The notes: generated by a model from the sequence alone, not told the origin. A DNA stretch of 37,993 nt from Dietzia cinnamea NBRC 102147 (GCF_001571065.1 NZ_BCSW01000030.1:1-37993), one strand, 5' to 3'; shown: positions 16,144 through 24,343, counted from the first letter of the stretch. Translations and numbers: made by a program.

Positions 16144-16772
16144 TCGTTGACCAGGTGGACCGACGTGGGCCCGTCGGAGTAGAAGCGCACATCGGAGACC
16201 GAGGCCAGGTCCAGGTGCAGGCGGAACAGGAGCTCGTCGCCGGCGCCGAGCCCGGCGCGGATGGCCAGCTTGATGGGGGTGACGTGGCTGACCACCGCGA
16301 CCACCTGCCCGGGACGCTCGGCGACGATGCGACGCAGGCCCCGCTCGACGCGCTCTCGCACCACCTCGAAGCTCTCGCCCCCCGGCGGCGGGACAGAAGT
16401 GTCGCCGAGCCAGCGGGAATGTGTGTCGGGGTCCTGCTCGGCGGCCTCGCGAAAGGTCAGCCCCTCCCACCGGCCGAAGTCGGTCTCAATGAGGTCGTCG
16501 TCCACGATGAGCGGCACGCCGGCGGCCTCGGCGACGCGCTCGGCGGTGCCCAGACACCGCCGCAGCGGCGAGGACACCACGGCGCTCAGGCCGGGCAACG
16601 AGGCGAGGCGGCGGGCGGTGCGTTCGGCCTGGGCCAGGCCGAGGTCGGTGAGCTCGGGGTCGCCCTGGCCGGAGTAGCGCCGGTCGACCGAGAGGGCGGT
16701 CTGGCCGTGCCGGGCCAACACGATGCGGGTGGGCCTGCCGGTGGCACCGGTCCAGCCGGAACCCGTGCTCAC
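16125..16772 (-). CDS. histidine phosphatase family protein (phosphoglycerate mutase-like)
   Basis: 215 residues from a GTG overlapping the stop of the zinc-ribbon gene (GTGA). Catalytic RHG motif with His22 at residues 21-23, then QGDPELTDLG, Arg in SSPLRR near 70, Glu in ETDFGRWEG near 97 and the second His in VVSHVTPIK near 163. This is a complete branch-1 histidine phosphatase: a phosphohistidine intermediate, acting on phosphomonoesters such as alpha-ribazole phosphate or sugar phosphates. The M. tuberculosis gene in this position, Rv2228c, is a fusion with an N-terminal RNase HI domain, which is absent here. The last codons lie in the tandem duplication. Confidence 0.88.
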   Translation of the reverse strand: MSTGSGWTGATGRPTRIVLARHGQTALSVDRRYSGQGDPELTDLGLAQAERTARRLASLPGLSAVVSSPLRRCLGTAERVAEAAGVPLIVDDDLIETDFGRWEGLTFREAAEQDPDTHSRWLGDTSVPPPGGESFEVVRERVERGLRRIVAERPGQVVAVVSHVTPIKLAIRAGLGAGDELLFRLHLDLASVSDVRFYSDGPTSVHLVNDTSHLG

Positions 16773-17500
16773 TGGTTGCCGGTACGGACGACGATCACAC
16801 CGCATTCGGGGCAGGTGAGCACATCGTCGGCCGGCGCGGAGCGGAACGCGGCCACGGTGCTGCGGTCCAGGTCCATCGCACACGCCGAGCACCGGCCCCC
16901 GTTGAGGATCGCCGCCCCGACCCCGGCGTTCTCGGCGCTCCGGGAGTAGAGGGCGAGGAGATCCTCGGGGATCCCCTCGGCCTCGCGCGCCCGCTCCGCC
17001 GTTGTGGCCGTCACGGCGTCCTCGAGCTCGGCCAGCGCGGTGTCACGCAGTGTCCGCGCCATGCCGATGCGCGCGTCGAGGTCGGTGACGACCGCCCCTG
17101 AGTGGCGGACGTCGGCCTGCATGGCCTCGTGGCGTTCGCTGAGCTCGCCGAGTTCGGCCTCGAGCGCCTCCTGCCGGCGGGCCAGCGACCGCAGCTCGTA
17201 GTCCAGCTCGGTGGACTGGTGCTCGGACAGGCCGCCGGAGGCCAGCAGGTCGGAGTCGTGGGCGCGGCGACGGCGGACGGCGTCGAGATCCGAGCGCAAC
17301 TTGGCCAGGGCGCGATCGAGGTCCTCGAGGTGGATCCGGGCCCGGGCGACGGACTCCGTGGCGGCTCGGCGCTCGGCCGTGAGACCGTCCAGCGTCTCCT
17401 GCTCGGGCAGGTGCTCTCGCCGGTGTGCGAGACCGGCCAGACGCAGGTCGAGGTCGGCGATGTCGACGAGTCGACGCTGGTGGTGGGGATCGGCCTTCAT
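16769..17500 (-). CDS. coiled-coil and C4 zinc-ribbon protein
   Basis: 243 residues. Residues 10-180 are a long helical hairpin rich in Glu, Arg, Leu and Ala (ERRAATESVARARIHLEDLD and following). The last 45 residues carry two CxxC knuckles, CSAC near 204 and CPEC near 229, a zinc ribbon. This is the CT398-like family found next to Nif3 genes (Rv2229c by position). A nucleic-acid or adaptor role is suggested for the family, without proof. The ATG at 17500 lies 11 bases after the Nif3-like stop. A TAGTCT hexamer that contains this stop codon stands 8 bases before the ATG. Its stop overlaps the phosphatase start. Confidence 0.85.
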   Translation of the reverse strand: MKADPHHQRRLVDIADLDLRLAGLAHRREHLPEQETLDGLTAERRAATESVARARIHLEDLDRALAKLRSDLDAVRRRRAHDSDLLASGGLSEHQSTELDYELRSLARRQEALEAELGELSERHEAMQADVRHSGAVVTDLDARIGMARTLRDTALAELEDAVTATTAERAREAEGIPEDLLALYSRSAENAGVGAAILNGGRCSACAMDLDRSTVAAFRSAPADDVLTCPECGVIVVRTGNQ

Positions 17501-17508
17501 GGGAGCCA

Positions 17509-17514
17509 AGACTA
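17509..17514 (-). promoter_or_regulatory. possible internal -10 before the zinc-ribbon gene
   Basis: TAGTCT on the minus strand, 8 bases before the ATG at 17500. Its first three bases are the TAG stop of the Nif3-like gene. The spacing is longer than the 6 bases seen elsewhere. Confidence 0.3.
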
Positions 17515-18669
17515 CCGCTGCCCGCGCGCTCCCCCGGCGGCCACCGTCCACGGATCGGTCCGCAGGTCGCACACGCTCGCGGTGACCCCGGCGCCCTCTT
17601 CGAGCAGGGCCGCGGCCTGCGCGCACCACGGGAACTCCAGCGCCCAGTGGGCGGCGTCGACGAGCATCGGCCCGCCCTCGCGCAGGTGCTCGTCCGCGAT
17701 GTGGTGACGCAAATCCCCGGTGAGGTAGACGTCGGCGCCGGCCGCACGGGCGGCGCCGAGCAGGGAATCACCGGAGCCGCCGCACAGGGCGACGCGCCGG
17801 ATCTCGGCCTCCGGATCGCCGGCGGCCCGCACACCCCACTCGGTGGTGGGCAAGCGGTCGGCGACGAGTCGGGTGAACGCGGCGAGGGTGGTGGGCTCGT
17901 CGAGATCGCAGATCCGTCCGAGCCCGGTGTCCTCCGGCCCGGGGCCGGGTCCGGCGTGGTTGACGAGGACGTCCATCGCGGGCACCTCGTACGGGTGCCC
18001 GGCCACGACCGCGCGCCGGACCGCGGAGCGCAACTCGGGCGGGGCCACGAACTCGACGCGGGTCTCGGAGACCTGTTCGGGCTCGCCGATGGTGCCGATA
18101 CTCGGGTCGGTGCCGTCGCCGGGCCGGAAGCGCCCGGTGCCGCGCACGGAGAACGAGCACTCGGTGTAGCCGCTCATCCGTCCGGCCCCGGCCGCGAACA
18201 CGGCGTGCAGGAGGTCCTCGAGATCGTCGTCCGGCACGGTCACGACCCACCGGTCGACGGTGCCGTCGCCGGTCGGTGAGAGCGGGGCGCCGGAGGTCAG
18301 GCCGAGCGCGTCGGCGAGGGCGTCGTTGACGCCGGGGCGCGCGGAGTCGGCGTTGGTGTGTGCGGCGTACAGGGCGCACCCCCCGGCGATGAGGCGGTGC
18401 AGGAGACGTCCCTTGGGCGTGTCCGCGGCCACGGAGTGCACACCGCGCAGGAGCGGCGGGTGGTGGACGAGCAGTAGGTCGGCGCCCTGGGCGAGGGCGT
18501 GGTCGACCACGGCGTCCGTGGCGTCCACCGCCACGACGACGCGAGAGACCTCGGAGGCGGGGTCGCCGGCGACCAAACCGACGCGGTCCCACGACTCGGC
18601 CAGGCGCGGCGGGTACGCCCGCTCCAACAGGTCGATCACGTCGGCCAGGGTGGGCCTGCCGGTGGTCAT
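17512..18669 (-). CDS. Nif3-like dinuclear metal centre protein
   Basis: 385 residues, the length expected for the long Nif3/YqfO form with an inserted central domain. N-terminal metal ligands are the HHPP motif (LLLVHHPPLL near residue 70) and HTNAD near 104. C-terminal ligands are in GDLRHH near 318 and the DAAHWALEFP segment, giving the two-metal site. The middle, from about 150 to 260, is the extra PII-like domain (VTVPDDDLEDLLHAVFAAG). Older annotations call family members GTP cyclohydrolase I type 2, and the true substrate is unsettled. The ATG overlaps the cobC stop (ATGA). Ortholog by position: Rv2230c. Confidence 0.9.
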   Translation of the reverse strand: MTTGRPTLADVIDLLERAYPPRLAESWDRVGLVAGDPASEVSRVVVAVDATDAVVDHALAQGADLLLVHHPPLLRGVHSVAADTPKGRLLHRLIAGGCALYAAHTNADSARPGVNDALADALGLTSGAPLSPTGDGTVDRWVVTVPDDDLEDLLHAVFAAGAGRMSGYTECSFSVRGTGRFRPGDGTDPSIGTIGEPEQVSETRVEFVAPPELRSAVRRAVVAGHPYEVPAMDVLVNHAGPGPGPEDTGLGRICDLDEPTTLAAFTRLVADRLPTTEWGVRAAGDPEAEIRRVALCGGSGDSLLGAARAAGADVYLTGDLRHHIADEHLREGGPMLVDAAHWALEFPWCAQAAALLEEGAGVTASVCDLRTDPWTVAAGGARGQR

Positions 18670-19775
18670 GCTCGCTCCCCTTCCAGTCGGTTCCTCGCCG
18701 CGTCGGCGGCCGCGTGCCAGGCGCCGACGAGCTCGTCCACCATCGTGCCCGGCCGCACGGCCAGCCGCAGGTAGGACGCGTCGAGGCCCGGGAACGTGTC
18801 GCAGCGACGGGTGACCACGCCGCGTCGCACGAGGCCGTCGCGGAACGCCTCCGGATCGACGCCCGGCGGGGTGCGGACCAGCACGAACGGCGCCGACGGG
18901 GGCACGGCCACCTCGATCCGGGCGGCGGCGAGGGCCTCCACCATCGCCTCCCGCTCCACCGCGACATCGATGCGTAGGCGGGCGAGCTCGCCGTCCGCGC
19001 CGGTCCCGACGCACGCCCGGATCGCCTCGAGCTGGAGCGTGCCCAGCGGCCAGTGCGGTCTGTGAGCGGCGAGGTCCGCCAGCACGGCGGGGTCGCCGAC
19101 CGCGTACCCCACGCGCAAGCCGGCCAGCGCCCAAGTCTTCGTCAGCGAGCGCACCACGACCAGGCCGGGCAGGTCGGCGCCCGCGAGGGAGTGCCCGGCC
19201 TCGTCGTCCACCATGTCGCAGAACGCCTCGTCCACCACGGTCACGCGCCCGGGACGGCACAGCGCCGCGACGGCGGCGCGGGGGTGTAGCACCGACGTGG
19301 GGTTGGTGGGATTACCGACGACGACGAGGTCCGCGTCCCCCGGGACCAGTGCCGGATCCAGACGGAACGGGTCCGGCAGAAGGACACGCTCGACTCCGAC
19401 GCCGGCCCGTCGCAACTCCAGCTCGGGTTCGGTGAAGGACGGGTGCACCACGGCGGCGCGCAGGCGGTGTCGGGCCGCGTGGCCGGCGAGGAGGTGGAAC
19501 CCCTCCGACGCCCCGCCCAGGAGCAGGACGCGCTCGCGCATCACCCCGTGACGGGCGGCCACGGCCGAGACCGCGGCCTCGTCGTCGTCGCCCCCGGGAT
19601 ATCCCCCCAGGTCGGCGAGGCGCGCCGCCAACCTGTCGCGAAGCCACGCCGGCGGTCCCGACCCGCGCACGTTGACGGCGAAGTCCAGGGCCCCGGGGAC
19701 CAGCTCGGCGTCCCCGTGGTGACGCAGCGCCGCCCACGACGGCTCGTCGGCGCGGACCCCGGTCGATTCGGTCAT
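18666..19775 (-). CDS. cobC: CobC/histidinol-phosphate aminotransferase-like PLP enzyme
   Basis: 369 residues of fold-type I aminotransferase. Visible are GGASEGFHLL near 96, NPTNP near 156, DEAF near 183, the PLP-binding Lys in SLTKTWALAG near 214 and the phosphate-binding Arg in LRVGYAVG. CobC-type enzymes act as L-threonine-O-3-phosphate decarboxylase or in the aminopropanol step of cobalamin synthesis. The same fold serves histidinol phosphate, and sequence alone does not settle which. cobD in the same window supports the cobalamin role. The ATG at 19775 is chosen because TACGCT lies exactly 6 bases upstream. The gene overlaps the Nif3-like gene by 4 bases. Confidence 0.82.
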   Translation of the reverse strand: MTESTGVRADEPSWAALRHHGDAELVPGALDFAVNVRGSGPPAWLRDRLAARLADLGGYPGGDDDEAAVSAVAARHGVMRERVLLLGGASEGFHLLAGHAARHRLRAAVVHPSFTEPELELRRAGVGVERVLLPDPFRLDPALVPGDADLVVVGNPTNPTSVLHPRAAVAALCRPGRVTVVDEAFCDMVDDEAGHSLAGADLPGLVVVRSLTKTWALAGLRVGYAVGDPAVLADLAAHRPHWPLGTLQLEAIRACVGTGADGELARLRIDVAVEREAMVEALAAARIEVAVPPSAPFVLVRTPPGVDPEAFRDGLVRRGVVTRRCDTFPGLDASYLRLAVRPGTMVDELVGAWHAAADAARNRLEGERA

Positions 19776-19781
19776 GCCGGA

Positions 19782-19787
19782 AGCGTA
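19782..19787 (-). promoter_or_regulatory. leaderless -10 element of cobC
   Basis: TACGCT on the minus strand, 6 bases before the ATG at 19775. It heads the cobC / Nif3-like / zinc-ribbon / phosphatase run. Confidence 0.6.
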
Positions 19788-19867
19788 GGACGGCGGCCTC
19801 GTCGCCCGGCCGCCGCCCGGCACCCCCGGCCCGGCAGCCACCGCCCGACCCGCGCCCCCGCCTCTGG

Positions 19868-19873
19868 GAGGAT
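19868..19873 (+). promoter_or_regulatory. leaderless extended -10 of the ptkA-like gene
   Basis: TGG then GAGGAT, 6 bases before the ATG at 19880. Confidence 0.5.
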
Positions 19874-19879
19874 GGCGGC

Positions 19880-20548
19880 ATGACCGACCGCCCGATCCTC
19901 CTCGTGGACCTCGACGGCACCATCACCGACTCCCTCGACGGCATCGCCCGATCGCTGCACCACGCGCTCGACGTCGTGGGCGCCCGCTGGGACGTCTCCC
20001 GCGACATCCGCTCGATCGCCGGGCCGCCCATGATCGACACCCTCGCCTCACTCGGCCTGGCCGGGGCCGACCTCGACCGCGCGATCGACGCCTACCGCGA
20101 GCGCTACGACGAGGTCGGCTGGCGCGAGAACGCCGTCTTCACCGGCATGGACACGCTGCTGAACCGCCTGGCCGTGGACGGGTACCGGATGGCCGTGGCC
20201 ACCAGCAAGGACCAGAACGCCGCCCGCAGGATCCTCGGCCACTTCGACCTGCTCGCGCCCTTCGAGTTCGTCGGCGGCGCCGACATCGGAGTGGGGCGGC
20301 TGGCCAAGGCCGACGTCGTCGCGCACTCCCTCGCCGCGATGGGTGTCGAGCCCGTGCCCGACGCCGACGGCGGCACGGACGGGGTGCTGATGATCGGCGA
20401 CCGCGAACACGACATCGACGGCGCCGCCCGGTACGGCATCCCCACCGCCATCGTGCGCTGGGGCTACGGCCGGCCCGAGGAGTGGGACAGGGCCCGCTGG
20501 TCGGCCGTCGACACCGCAGCACTGGAGGAGATCATCCGTGGCTGGTGA
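19880..20548 (+). CDS. ptkA: HAD-superfamily protein, PtkA-like
   Basis: 222 residues with all HAD motifs: DxDGT (D10, D12) in LLVDLDGTITDS, Thr/Ser in VATSK near 108, Lys in AKADVVAHS, and the acidic pair in MIGDREHDIDGA near 172. The cap region (IAGPPMIDTLASLGL) matches the phosphoglycolate-phosphatase subfamily. By position and sequence it is the counterpart of M. tuberculosis PtkA (Rv2232), a HAD protein reported to autophosphorylate and to phosphorylate PtpA on tyrosine. M. tuberculosis PtkA has a disordered N-terminal extension of some 80 residues. Here the catalytic domain starts at residue 6. It overlaps ptpA by 11 bases. Simple phosphatase activity remains possible. Confidence 0.82.
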   Translation: MTDRPILLVDLDGTITDSLDGIARSLHHALDVVGARWDVSRDIRSIAGPPMIDTLASLGLAGADLDRAIDAYRERYDEVGWRENAVFTGMDTLLNRLAVDGYRMAVATSKDQNAARRILGHFDLLAPFEFVGGADIGVGRLAKADVVAHSLAAMGVEPVPDADGGTDGVLMIGDREHDIDGAARYGIPTAIVRWGYGRPEEWDRARWSAVDTAALEEIIRGW

Positions 20549-21014
20549 CCGAACGGTACGAGTGGTGTTCGTCTGCACGGGCAACATCTGCCGCTCCCCC
20601 ATGGCCGAGGTCATGGCGCGGCACGAATTCGAACAGGCCGGGCTCGGCGACCGGGTGAGGATCTCCAGCGTCGGCACCGGCGACTGGCACGTCGGCCACG
20701 GCATGGACCCGCGCGCGGCGTCCGAGCTCGCGGCCCACGGCTACGACACCGCGCACGTGGCCGCGCAGCTGTCCGACGACGACCACGACGCCGACCTGCT
20801 CGTGGCGCTCGACAGCGGCCACCGAGACCACCTCGTGCGGGCCGGCGTCGACCCCGACCGGGTCCGGCTGCTGCGCGCGTACGAGCCCGGGGCCGACGGT
20901 GCGGACGTGGTCGACCCGTACTACGGCGACGACAGCGGCTTCACCCGCACGCGCAGGCAGATCTCGCGCGCACTGCCCGGCCTCGTCGCCGAGGTGCGCG
21001 GCCTCCTGGGGTAG
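20538..21014 (+). CDS. ptpA: low-molecular-weight protein tyrosine phosphatase
   Basis: 158 residues. The P-loop CX5R(S) is C13-TGNIC-R19-S20 and the general-acid segment is D126-PYYGD. It removes phosphate from tyrosine through a cysteinyl-phosphate intermediate. Tyr128 and Tyr129 coincide in number and setting with the two tyrosines reported as PtkA targets in M. tuberculosis PtpA. The GTG at 20538 follows GGAGGAG by 7 bases, a strong ribosome site inside the end of the ptkA-like gene, so the pair is translated together. No secretion signal is visible. Confidence 0.92.
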   Translation: MAGDRTVRVVFVCTGNICRSPMAEVMARHEFEQAGLGDRVRISSVGTGDWHVGHGMDPRAASELAAHGYDTAHVAAQLSDDDHDADLLVALDSGHRDHLVRAGVDPDRVRLLRAYEPGADGADVVDPYYGDDSGFTRTRRQISRALPGLVAEVRGLLG

Positions 21015-21053
21015 TGGCCGCCACCGCGGCGGTACCCCGCCCCGCTCGACCGA

Positions 21054-21059
21054 TACCCT
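21054..21059 (+). promoter_or_regulatory. leaderless -10 element of the SURF1 gene
   Basis: TACCCT, exactly 6 bases before the ATG at 21066. Confidence 0.6.
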
Positions 21060-21065
21060 GGGGGC

Positions 21066-22070
21066 ATGCGGATCCTGCGGCGCTTCCTGACCCCCGGGTG
21101 GGTGATCGGGGTCCTCGCGGCGATCCTGTTCGCCTGGGTGTGCTTCGCGTTCCTGGCCCCCTGGCAGCTCGCCAAGAGCGACGACCTCGACGCCCGCAAC
21201 GCCCGGCTGGTCGAGTCCGTCGAGGCCGAGCCCGCCCCGCTCGACGAGGTCGTGCGCGGCCCGCAGGACTACGCCGAACGTGAGTGGCGGCTCGCCACCC
21301 TCGACGGCCGGTGGGAGCCGGACTCCGAGGCCCTGCTGCGGCTGCGGTCGGTCGACGGCGAGCTCGTCTACCACGTCCTGACCGTGTTCGACCCCGTCGA
21401 CGGGCCGGATCTCCTCGTCAATCGCGGTTACATCCGGGTCGGCGAGAACAACGCCGTCCCCGACTACCCTGCCGCGCCCGACGGCGAGATCGGGATCACC
21501 GCGCGCGTGCGCGTCACCGAGCCCGGCCAGGCGGAGCCCGTGGAGCTCGACGGCCGGCCCACGGTCCGCGTCGTCGACCCGGCGGTCATCGGCGACACCC
21601 TCGGGCACGACCTCCGGCCCGCCGGGTACCTGCAGCTGACCGGCGATCAGCCCGGCTCTCTCACCCCCGCGCCGATCCCTGGCATCGAGAACGGGCCCCA
21701 CCTGTCCTACGGCCTTCAGTGGCTCGCCTTCGGCGTCCTCGCCCCGGCCGCCCTCATCTACTTCGCATGGGCCGAGATCCGCGCGCGGCGCCGCGACGAC
21801 GACGCCGGGCTCGCCGACCGCACGGCGGACGCCGGTGATGCCGCGTCGGGCGGTGGCCCGGACGGCGACGCCGGCTACGCCGGCTCCGGCGTCGACGGGG
21901 GTGACGGCCCGGCCCCGAGGAGCGGCGTCGGAGTGTCGGCCGCGGACGACGAGGCCCGGGCCGACGACGAGGTCTCGGCCCGCGAACGCGCGATGCGCGC
22001 GCGTTACGGCGACCGCGACGCCGCCGAACAGCGGCGCGCGTTCCGCCGCGCCGACCGCCTGCGGAGCTGA
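21066..22070 (+). CDS. SURF1 family cytochrome oxidase assembly protein
   Basis: 334 residues with the SURF1 plan: a transmembrane helix at about 12-32 (WVIGVLAAILFAWVCFAFLA), an extracytoplasmic domain with GRWEPDSEALLRLR and LLVNRGYIRVG, and a second transmembrane helix at about 217-238 (LQWLAFGVLAPAALIYF) after the conserved GPHLSYGLQW. SURF1 helps insert heme a into cytochrome c oxidase. The cytoplasmic tail of about 95 residues is unusual: low-complexity Asp/Gly/Ala up to about 295, then a charged helix (ARERAMRARYGDRDAAEQRR). Its position after ptpA equals Rv2235. Confidence 0.88.
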   Translation: MRILRRFLTPGWVIGVLAAILFAWVCFAFLAPWQLAKSDDLDARNARLVESVEAEPAPLDEVVRGPQDYAEREWRLATLDGRWEPDSEALLRLRSVDGELVYHVLTVFDPVDGPDLLVNRGYIRVGENNAVPDYPAAPDGEIGITARVRVTEPGQAEPVELDGRPTVRVVDPAVIGDTLGHDLRPAGYLQLTGDQPGSLTPAPIPGIENGPHLSYGLQWLAFGVLAPAALIYFAWAEIRARRRDDDAGLADRTADAGDAASGGGPDGDAGYAGSGVDGGDGPAPRSGVGVSAADDEARADDEVSARERAMRARYGDRDAAEQRRAFRRADRLRS

Positions 22071-22101
22071 CGAACCGCTCGACAAGCGCCCCTCGCCCCA
22101 G

Positions 22102-22107
22102 CAGAAT
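22102..22107 (+). promoter_or_regulatory. leaderless -10 element of the RCC1-repeat gene
   Basis: CAGAAT, exactly 6 bases before the ATG at 22114. Confidence 0.5.
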
Positions 22108-22113
22108 CCGGGG

Positions 22114-23292
22114 ATGCGAATCCCGCGGCGCGCCGTCACCGTGACCACCGCCGTCTGCCTCGCGCTGGGCGGGACGACCGCGTGCAGCCCCGCCGACCGC
22201 GCCGTCCTCTTCGCGTCCGCCTGCTCGGACTCCACCGCTTTCCCCACCGCCCCCCGCCACGAGCCCGGACAGGCCCACCTCATCGGTCAGGTGATCCGGA
22301 GCGGCCTGCCCATGGGCCCGGTCCCCGGGTGGGACGACGTCGTCTCGGTCGCCGACGCCGGCACCACCCTGGCCGCCGTGCACGCCGGCGGGACCGTCTC
22401 CGTGGTGGGCGTCGACCACGACGGCCTCCTCGCCGGGACGGCCGGCGGCGCCGGGCAGACCCTGTTGCCGCGCCGTGTGTCCGGGATCTCGGACGCGATC
22501 TCGGTCGCCGCCGTGGGGTCGGCGTTCCTCGTCACCCACGCGGACGGCACGGTGTCCGGCTGGGGCGACTCGTTCATCGCCTCCGGCGGTCTCCGGGGCG
22601 ACTCCCCGGTCCGCACGACCCCGGCCGCGGTGCAGGGCGTCGACGAGGTGGTCTCCGTCGCCGCCGGCTCCCTCAGCGCCCTCGCCCTCCGCTCGGACGG
22701 TGGTGTCCTGGGCTGGGGCGTCAACCTCACCGAGATCCTCGGTGAACCGCCCGGGACCACGGTCCGCCGGATCCGCGACGTCCCCGGGGCGGTCAGTGTG
22801 GCCGACGCGAGCGGGGCCGCGGTGATCGCCACCGCGACGGGCGAGGTGTGCGCGTGGGGCAACAACGTCCACGGCCTGCTGGGCGTGGAACCGCGCGGCG
22901 GGCAGACCAACCGGCCCGTCCGCGTGGACGGCTTCGGTGACGCCGGTGTCGTGCAGGTGGCCGGCGGCCAGCACTTCGCGCTGGCCCTCGATTCGGCCGG
23001 CACCGTCTGGACCTGGGGACGCACCGTCACGGGGATCCTCGGCGACGGCACGACCGACGACACCGTCCTCTCCTCCCCGCGGCCGGTGCCGGGGCTGCCG
23101 CCCCTGCGGTGGGTCGGGGCGAGCGAATCGTCCCCCTACGGGATCGACGGCGCCGGCGCGCTGTGGTCCTGGGGCCGCGGCCCCGTGCGCTCGCCGGAAC
23201 CCGCTCGCGACACCCGGCCCCGTCGCGTCCCGCTGGCCGGACCGGCCCAGACCGTCTCGGGCGCCCTCGTCTTGCTGGCACCGGGAGACTGA
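22114..23292 (+). CDS. secreted RCC1-repeat beta-propeller protein
   Basis: 392 residues. The N-terminus is a signal peptide (MRIPRRAVTVTTAVCLALGG) with a cysteine in GTTACSPAD that could be a weak lipobox. The rest is a series of RCC1-type blades of about 50 residues, recognised by alternating phrases: VVSVAAGSLSALALRSDGGV, GWGVN, CAWGNNVHGLLG, VVQVAGGQHFALALDSAGTV, WTWGRTVTGILGDGT, LWSWGRG. Six or seven blades can be counted, enough to close a propeller. Bacterial RCC1 proteins are poorly characterised, and binding of a protein or wall partner outside the cell is plausible. The longer frame upstream lies in the SURF1 gene, and the ATG at 22114 has a -10 at the leaderless distance. Confidence 0.82.
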   Translation: MRIPRRAVTVTTAVCLALGGTTACSPADRAVLFASACSDSTAFPTAPRHEPGQAHLIGQVIRSGLPMGPVPGWDDVVSVADAGTTLAAVHAGGTVSVVGVDHDGLLAGTAGGAGQTLLPRRVSGISDAISVAAVGSAFLVTHADGTVSGWGDSFIASGGLRGDSPVRTTPAAVQGVDEVVSVAAGSLSALALRSDGGVLGWGVNLTEILGEPPGTTVRRIRDVPGAVSVADASGAAVIATATGEVCAWGNNVHGLLGVEPRGGQTNRPVRVDGFGDAGVVQVAGGQHFALALDSAGTVWTWGRTVTGILGDGTTDDTVLSSPRPVPGLPPLRWVGASESSPYGIDGAGALWSWGRGPVRSPEPARDTRPRRVPLAGPAQTVSGALVLLAPGD

Positions 23293-23307
23293 CCCGCGGC
23301 GCCCGGC

Positions 23308-24339
23308 TCAGTCAGTTGACCCGCGGGCCCCGGATCGGTGGCCGCGCGCGCCCGCGGCGGCAGCGCACACGGCGGCCGCCGCGGCCCCGATCTGCACCGC
23401 CCGCATGAGCCGGACGGCCCGCCGGATGTCGACGGGGCTCGGCGCGGGGCCGTCACCGAGGCGGGGCCGCTGCTCCGTCCCGTACGGGTACGGGGTGGGC
23501 CCGCCGAGCCGGACGCCGAGCGCTCCCGCGCACGACGCCTCCGCCACGCCGGCGTTGGGACTCGGATGGGACGACGCGTCCCGACGCCAGATCCGGATCG
23601 CCTCCGCGGGCCGCCCGCCCACGACCGGGGCTACGGCCGCGGTCAGCAGGCCCGCGAACCGGGCGGCCGGCCACCCGAGCACGTCATCGAGCCGAGCCGA
23701 CGCCCAACCGAAGTCGACGTAGCGCGGTGAGCGGTGCCCGACCATCGCGTCGAGCGTGTTGGCCGCACGGTGGGCCGCCGCCCCGGCGGGGCCCGCGACA
23801 CCGGCCCAGAACAGCGTGGCCACCGCGGCGTCGGAGGTGTTCTCCGCGACCGATTCGACCACCGCCCGTGCGAGTTGGCCGGCGTCGAGAGCCCCGGGCT
23901 CGCGGCCGCACAACCACGGGAGCAGCCGCCGCGACCCGTCGACGTCGGACCGGTCGAGCAACTCCGCCTGGCGACGGGCGATCCGGAGGAGGGAGGTCCC
24001 GCCGAGGCAGGCCCACACCGTGGCCGCCGTGGTCGCCACACGCAGGGCGGGCCTGGCGGCCACGGCCGAGTCGAGACCGCGTACGGCGGCCGTCACCCCG
24101 CCGACGAGGACGACGGTGAAGACGACACCGCGGGCGCGAACGGCGACGCGGGCCGCTGTCGTGTCGGGGGCGCCGACGGCCCCGTGGGCGTCACCGGCGT
24201 CAACGGGCGGGTCGAGCAGTCCCTCCACACGCGAGGCCACTGCGCCGAAACCGGCCACCGGGTGCCGCCTCGAGGGGTCGGCCAGCGCCGCGTCGACGAG
24301 GAATCCGAGGGCGATGCCGCAGGCGCGAGAGGTGTCCAT
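23308..24339 (-). CDS. cobD: adenosylcobinamide-phosphate synthase (CobD/CbiB)
   Basis: 343 residues, integral membrane. Family landmarks: GFLVDAALADPSRRHPVAGFG at 12-32, LLPWLCGREPGALD near 140, VESVAENTSDAAVATLFWA near 165, AANTLDAMVGHRSPRYVDFG near 197, WRRDASSHPSPNAGVAEA near 255 and RLGGPTPYPYG near 282. It joins aminopropanol (phosphate) to adenosylcobyric acid in cobalamin synthesis. The best start, the ATG at 24339, is only 4 bases from the 3' end of tRNA-Val on the same strand, so no free ribosome site exists. The stop lies 15 bases from that of the convergent RCC1 gene. Confidence 0.92.
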   Translation of the reverse strand: MDTSRACGIALGFLVDAALADPSRRHPVAGFGAVASRVEGLLDPPVDAGDAHGAVGAPDTTAARVAVRARGVVFTVVLVGGVTAAVRGLDSAVAARPALRVATTAATVWACLGGTSLLRIARRQAELLDRSDVDGSRRLLPWLCGREPGALDAGQLARAVVESVAENTSDAAVATLFWAGVAGPAGAAAHRAANTLDAMVGHRSPRYVDFGWASARLDDVLGWPAARFAGLLTAAVAPVVGGRPAEAIRIWRRDASSHPSPNAGVAEASCAGALGVRLGGPTPYPYGTEQRPRLGDGPAPSPVDIRRAVRLMRAVQIGAAAAAVCAAAAGARGHRSGARGSTD

Positions 24340-24343
24340 GGGG

